From contig JAGLQD010000333.1 in NCBI GenBank assembly GCA_023136985.1, forward strand, positions 1-6,911: a DNA stretch of 6,911 nt, in the 5' to 3' direction. Source of the stretch: Candidatus Sabulitectum sp. GTDB lineage: Bacteria > Fermentibacterota > Fermentibacteria > Fermentibacterales > JCC-6. The notes under the pieces are model-generated. The model had not been told where the DNA came from, searched no databases, and saw only the letters and a list, made by a program, of their open reading frames with translations. Below are positions 5,188 through 6,911 of the stretch, piece after piece; the first letter of the stretch is position 1; the number at the start of each line of letters is the position of its first letter. The position numbers and the translations under genes were made by a program.

Positions 5188-6911
5188 TAGTTCTCCTGGT
5201 GGTTCGTGTAGGTTAACGGTCCTTCATGCCAGCCGGCCTCATCAAGCCATTGCTGCGGATAGCCCACTTCGTGTGCCATATGTCCCGGAGAGTTGATATA
5301 GCCGTCATCATACTTGACTATCATCAGATCTGCAAAATTCCACCATTCTGAAACAACGCTGTCTGCATTCGACTTGCAGAAGTCAGTAATGAACACAGTG
5401 CACTGATCAGCTCCGGAAGTATTGAAGATCTCCAGAGCACTCATATCGGAGATTGCGATCTTCCCGATCTCCTGTACTTCGATCGCTTCCTGTATTTCTT
5501 CTATATCTTTTCTCATATAGCTGTATTTTACCCCAGCCCAGTTGGCGACGAAATTAAATGCCCACCAGGCACTCTCTCTGGAATAGACACCTGGGTTGCA
5601 AGTCTGGTAAACATCCGGCAGATCACTTACTCCGCAGTAGAAAGGAACAAAGCAGGTTTCAGCTGGTTTGTCTGGTCCGAACCAGGTAATCCCGCCAATG
5701 AGGTCAGGCAGCCATGATCTTCCCTGATTCACATAAACATAACCGCAGTAATTCACAGAGAGAGGTCTTTCCCATGCACCTTCCAGTGGCCTGTCAGGGT
5801 TGTTCACATCTCCGCTTCCGTCAGCAGGACCATAAAATCTGTAAGGATATCCGAAAGGGCCTGCAGCAATACCAGCAGTCATATCGAACTGGGTACCTTC
5901 GTAATGGTCCCTATGAAGCCTCATCACATCACGAAGAGCCAGAGGCTGATCAGGCTTGATGCTGAATGGGTAGTAACGGGTGAACCCATCTTCAACCCAG
6001 GGGCTTAATTCAAGTGAAGGAGCCGCAAAGGACATTACCCGCCAGACTCTTCTCAAGCTGTAGTACGGATGGTTGTACTCACCTTCACTTACAGCCCTGA
6101 GCCAGTCCATTTCACCATCAGCCGGGCTCCACCAGCCAAGAGCCTCGCATTGATCAAACAGGTTGGAAGAATGCAGGAAAACAGATTCATCGTCTGAAAC
6201 ATCTCTGATCCTGAATTCATTGGCAGCAACAAATATTTCACCGTCTGGAACCTTCTGAGCTACCCACAGTCCACCGGTGCTGTCTGAGGTTCCGCAACAC
6301 ATTTCAATGACCCATGCCTCTTCCGGGTCTCCAAGAAGAAGGGTTTCTCCGGTTCCGTAGTATCCGTACTCTTCAATAAGCGAACCTATCAGCAGCACAG
6401 CGTCCCTGGCAGTGGTGCATCGTTCAAGAGCAACTCTTGACAGCTCAGCGGAATAAAAAATTCTTTTACCCGGTAATGGATCAAGCTGCATTTTCACCCC
6501 GCAGGTGCACTCACCTATCATCAACTGGTGTTCATTCATAACACCGTAACCGCCATCAAAGTACGCATATGTATGCTCAACCTGGGGGATCTCCCCCAGT
6601 GGGATGCTGCTTGCGTAATCCGGTGTATTGTATGTTGAACCGCGTTCATCGCAAACCATCCTCGGGTACTGAAAAGAGTTGTACTCCGGATATTCACCAA
6701 GGGCATTTGCCGAACAGTATACTGATCGCATTGAGCCGGGCTCATGATCAGCAGCTGGAACAAACACCAGCCTTTGATCGGACAGCTCGTTGTCATCCGA
6801 ATGTGTTACATACATTGACCCGTCCTCCGATGCCCCCGGGGTAACGATAATGGTGGTGCAGGCAGCAGCAATACCAGCAACGATCCACAACAGGCTCAAA
6901 TATTTACTCAT
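5187..6911 (-). CDS. Secreted C69-family dipeptidase (N-terminal nucleophile hydrolase)
   Basis: This is a peptidase of family C69 (PepD-like dipeptidases), complete at 574 residues, with its ATG at the very right edge (6909-6911). Residues 1-17 form a signal-like hydrophobic stretch ending in AAA, and Cys18 (ACTTIIVTPGAS) is the expected catalytic nucleophile exposed at the mature N terminus after processing. Other family marks follow: MYVTHSDDNE at 33-42, VMNEHQLMIGECTCG at 124-138, EAWVIEMCCG at 198-207, FVAANEFRI at 227-235, and LRDVMRLHRDHYEGTQFDMTAG at 326-347 followed by AGPFGYPYR. The length and all blocks are normal, so the enzyme looks active, cleaving di- or short peptides outside the cytoplasm; substrate preference cannot be told. 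A lipobox is possible around Cys18 but conflicts with its catalytic role. The stop TAA overlaps the next ATG (TAATG), implying translational coupling. Its promoter lies outside the window. Confidence 0.93.
   Translation of the reverse strand: MSKYLSLLWIVAGIAAACTTIIVTPGASEDGSMYVTHSDDNELSDQRLVFVPAADHEPGSMRSVYCSANALGEYPEYNSFQYPRMVCDERGSTYNTPDYASSIPLGEIPQVEHTYAYFDGGYGVMNEHQLMIGECTCGVKMQLDPLPGKRIFYSAELSRVALERCTTARDAVLLIGSLIEEYGYYGTGETLLLGDPEEAWVIEMCCGTSDSTGGLWVAQKVPDGEIFVAANEFRIRDVSDDESVFLHSSNLFDQCEALGWWSPADGEMDWLRAVSEGEYNHPYYSLRRVWRVMSFAAPSLELSPWVEDGFTRYYPFSIKPDQPLALRDVMRLHRDHYEGTQFDMTAGIAAGPFGYPYRFYGPADGSGDVNNPDRPLEGAWERPLSVNYCGYVYVNQGRSWLPDLIGGITWFGPDKPAETCFVPFYCGVSDLPDVYQTCNPGVYSRESAWWAFNFVANWAGVKYSYMRKDIEEIQEAIEVQEIGKIAISDMSALEIFNTSGADQCTVFITDFCKSNADSVVSEWWNFADLMIVKYDDGYINSPGHMAHEVGYPQQWLDEAGWHEGPLTYTNHQEN
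5193..5198 (-). promoter_or_regulatory. Ribosome binding site of the candidate selenoprotein gene
   Basis: CAGGAG on the minus strand lies 5 nt before the ATG at 5187, inside the last codons of the C69 peptidase gene. It supports initiation upstream of the first in-frame TGA, which makes sense only if that TGA is read through or the product is a 21-residue peptide. Confidence 0.65.

Noticed and set aside
4895..5296. Plus-strand open frame of 133 codons opposite the candidate selenoprotein
   Set aside because: It is Ser/Pro/Arg-rich without motifs, has no ribosome binding site and runs antisense to better-supported genes.
1..6911. CRISPR array, tRNA, rRNA, insertion sequence
   Set aside because: No spaced direct repeats, transposase motifs, terminal repeats or RNA gene signatures were seen.

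Overview
The window is from a Gram-negative-type bacterium. It carries a TolQ/TolR/TolA-like envelope energy-transduction operon and two probably secreted peptidases, one C25 gingipain-like and one C69. Composition is moderate in GC, with AGA/AGG arginine codons and good Shine-Dalgarno sites. A large secreted C25 peptidase beside a C69 dipeptidase would suit an uncultured lineage of the FCB group or a candidate phylum such as Fermentibacteria; that placement is a guess from style, not shown by the sequence.

Layout: (1) positions 1-1035, minus strand, hold the first 345 codons of a secreted C25-family cysteine peptidase that runs off the left edge. (2) A short divergent intergenic region holds a plausible promoter for a plus-strand operon. 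(3) Positions 1136-4852, plus strand, are six tightly packed genes: a MutT/MTH1-like NUDIX hydrolase, a PAS-HisKA-receiver protein with no ATPase domain, a RidA-type enamine/imine deaminase, a TolQ/ExbB channel subunit, a TolR/ExbD subunit and a TolA/TonB-like protein with a strikingly acidic linker. The last gene most likely starts at a GTG at 4157. (4) The minus strand from 6911 to 4849 is a two-gene unit: a complete C69 dipeptidase, then a small gene coupled to it by a TAATG junction.

That small gene is the main discovery. From an ATG at 5187 with a good ribosome binding site, the reading frame meets an in-frame TGA after 21 codons, stays open through a recognisable 70-codon stretch, meets a second in-frame TGA, and ends at a TAG that overlaps the tolA-like stop. 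Both TGAs follow a TGT (Cys) codon, and both are followed, after 15 and 14 nt, by a compact perfect hairpin with a G in the first two loop positions. This is the arrangement of a bacterial selenocysteine insertion element. I interpret the gene as a candidate selenoprotein of 112 residues with one, possibly two, Cys-Sec pairs. A conventional annotation would report only a 68-residue hypothetical protein (4909-5115) or nothing.

The plus-strand operon joins nucleotide and metabolite housekeeping (NUDIX, RidA) and a signalling protein with an envelope motor. The minus-strand pair joins extracytoplasmic peptide hydrolysis with a possible thiol/selenol redox or metal-binding protein. No selenocysteine machinery (selA, selB, selC, selD) lies in the window, so whether the host decodes UGA as Sec cannot be seen here.
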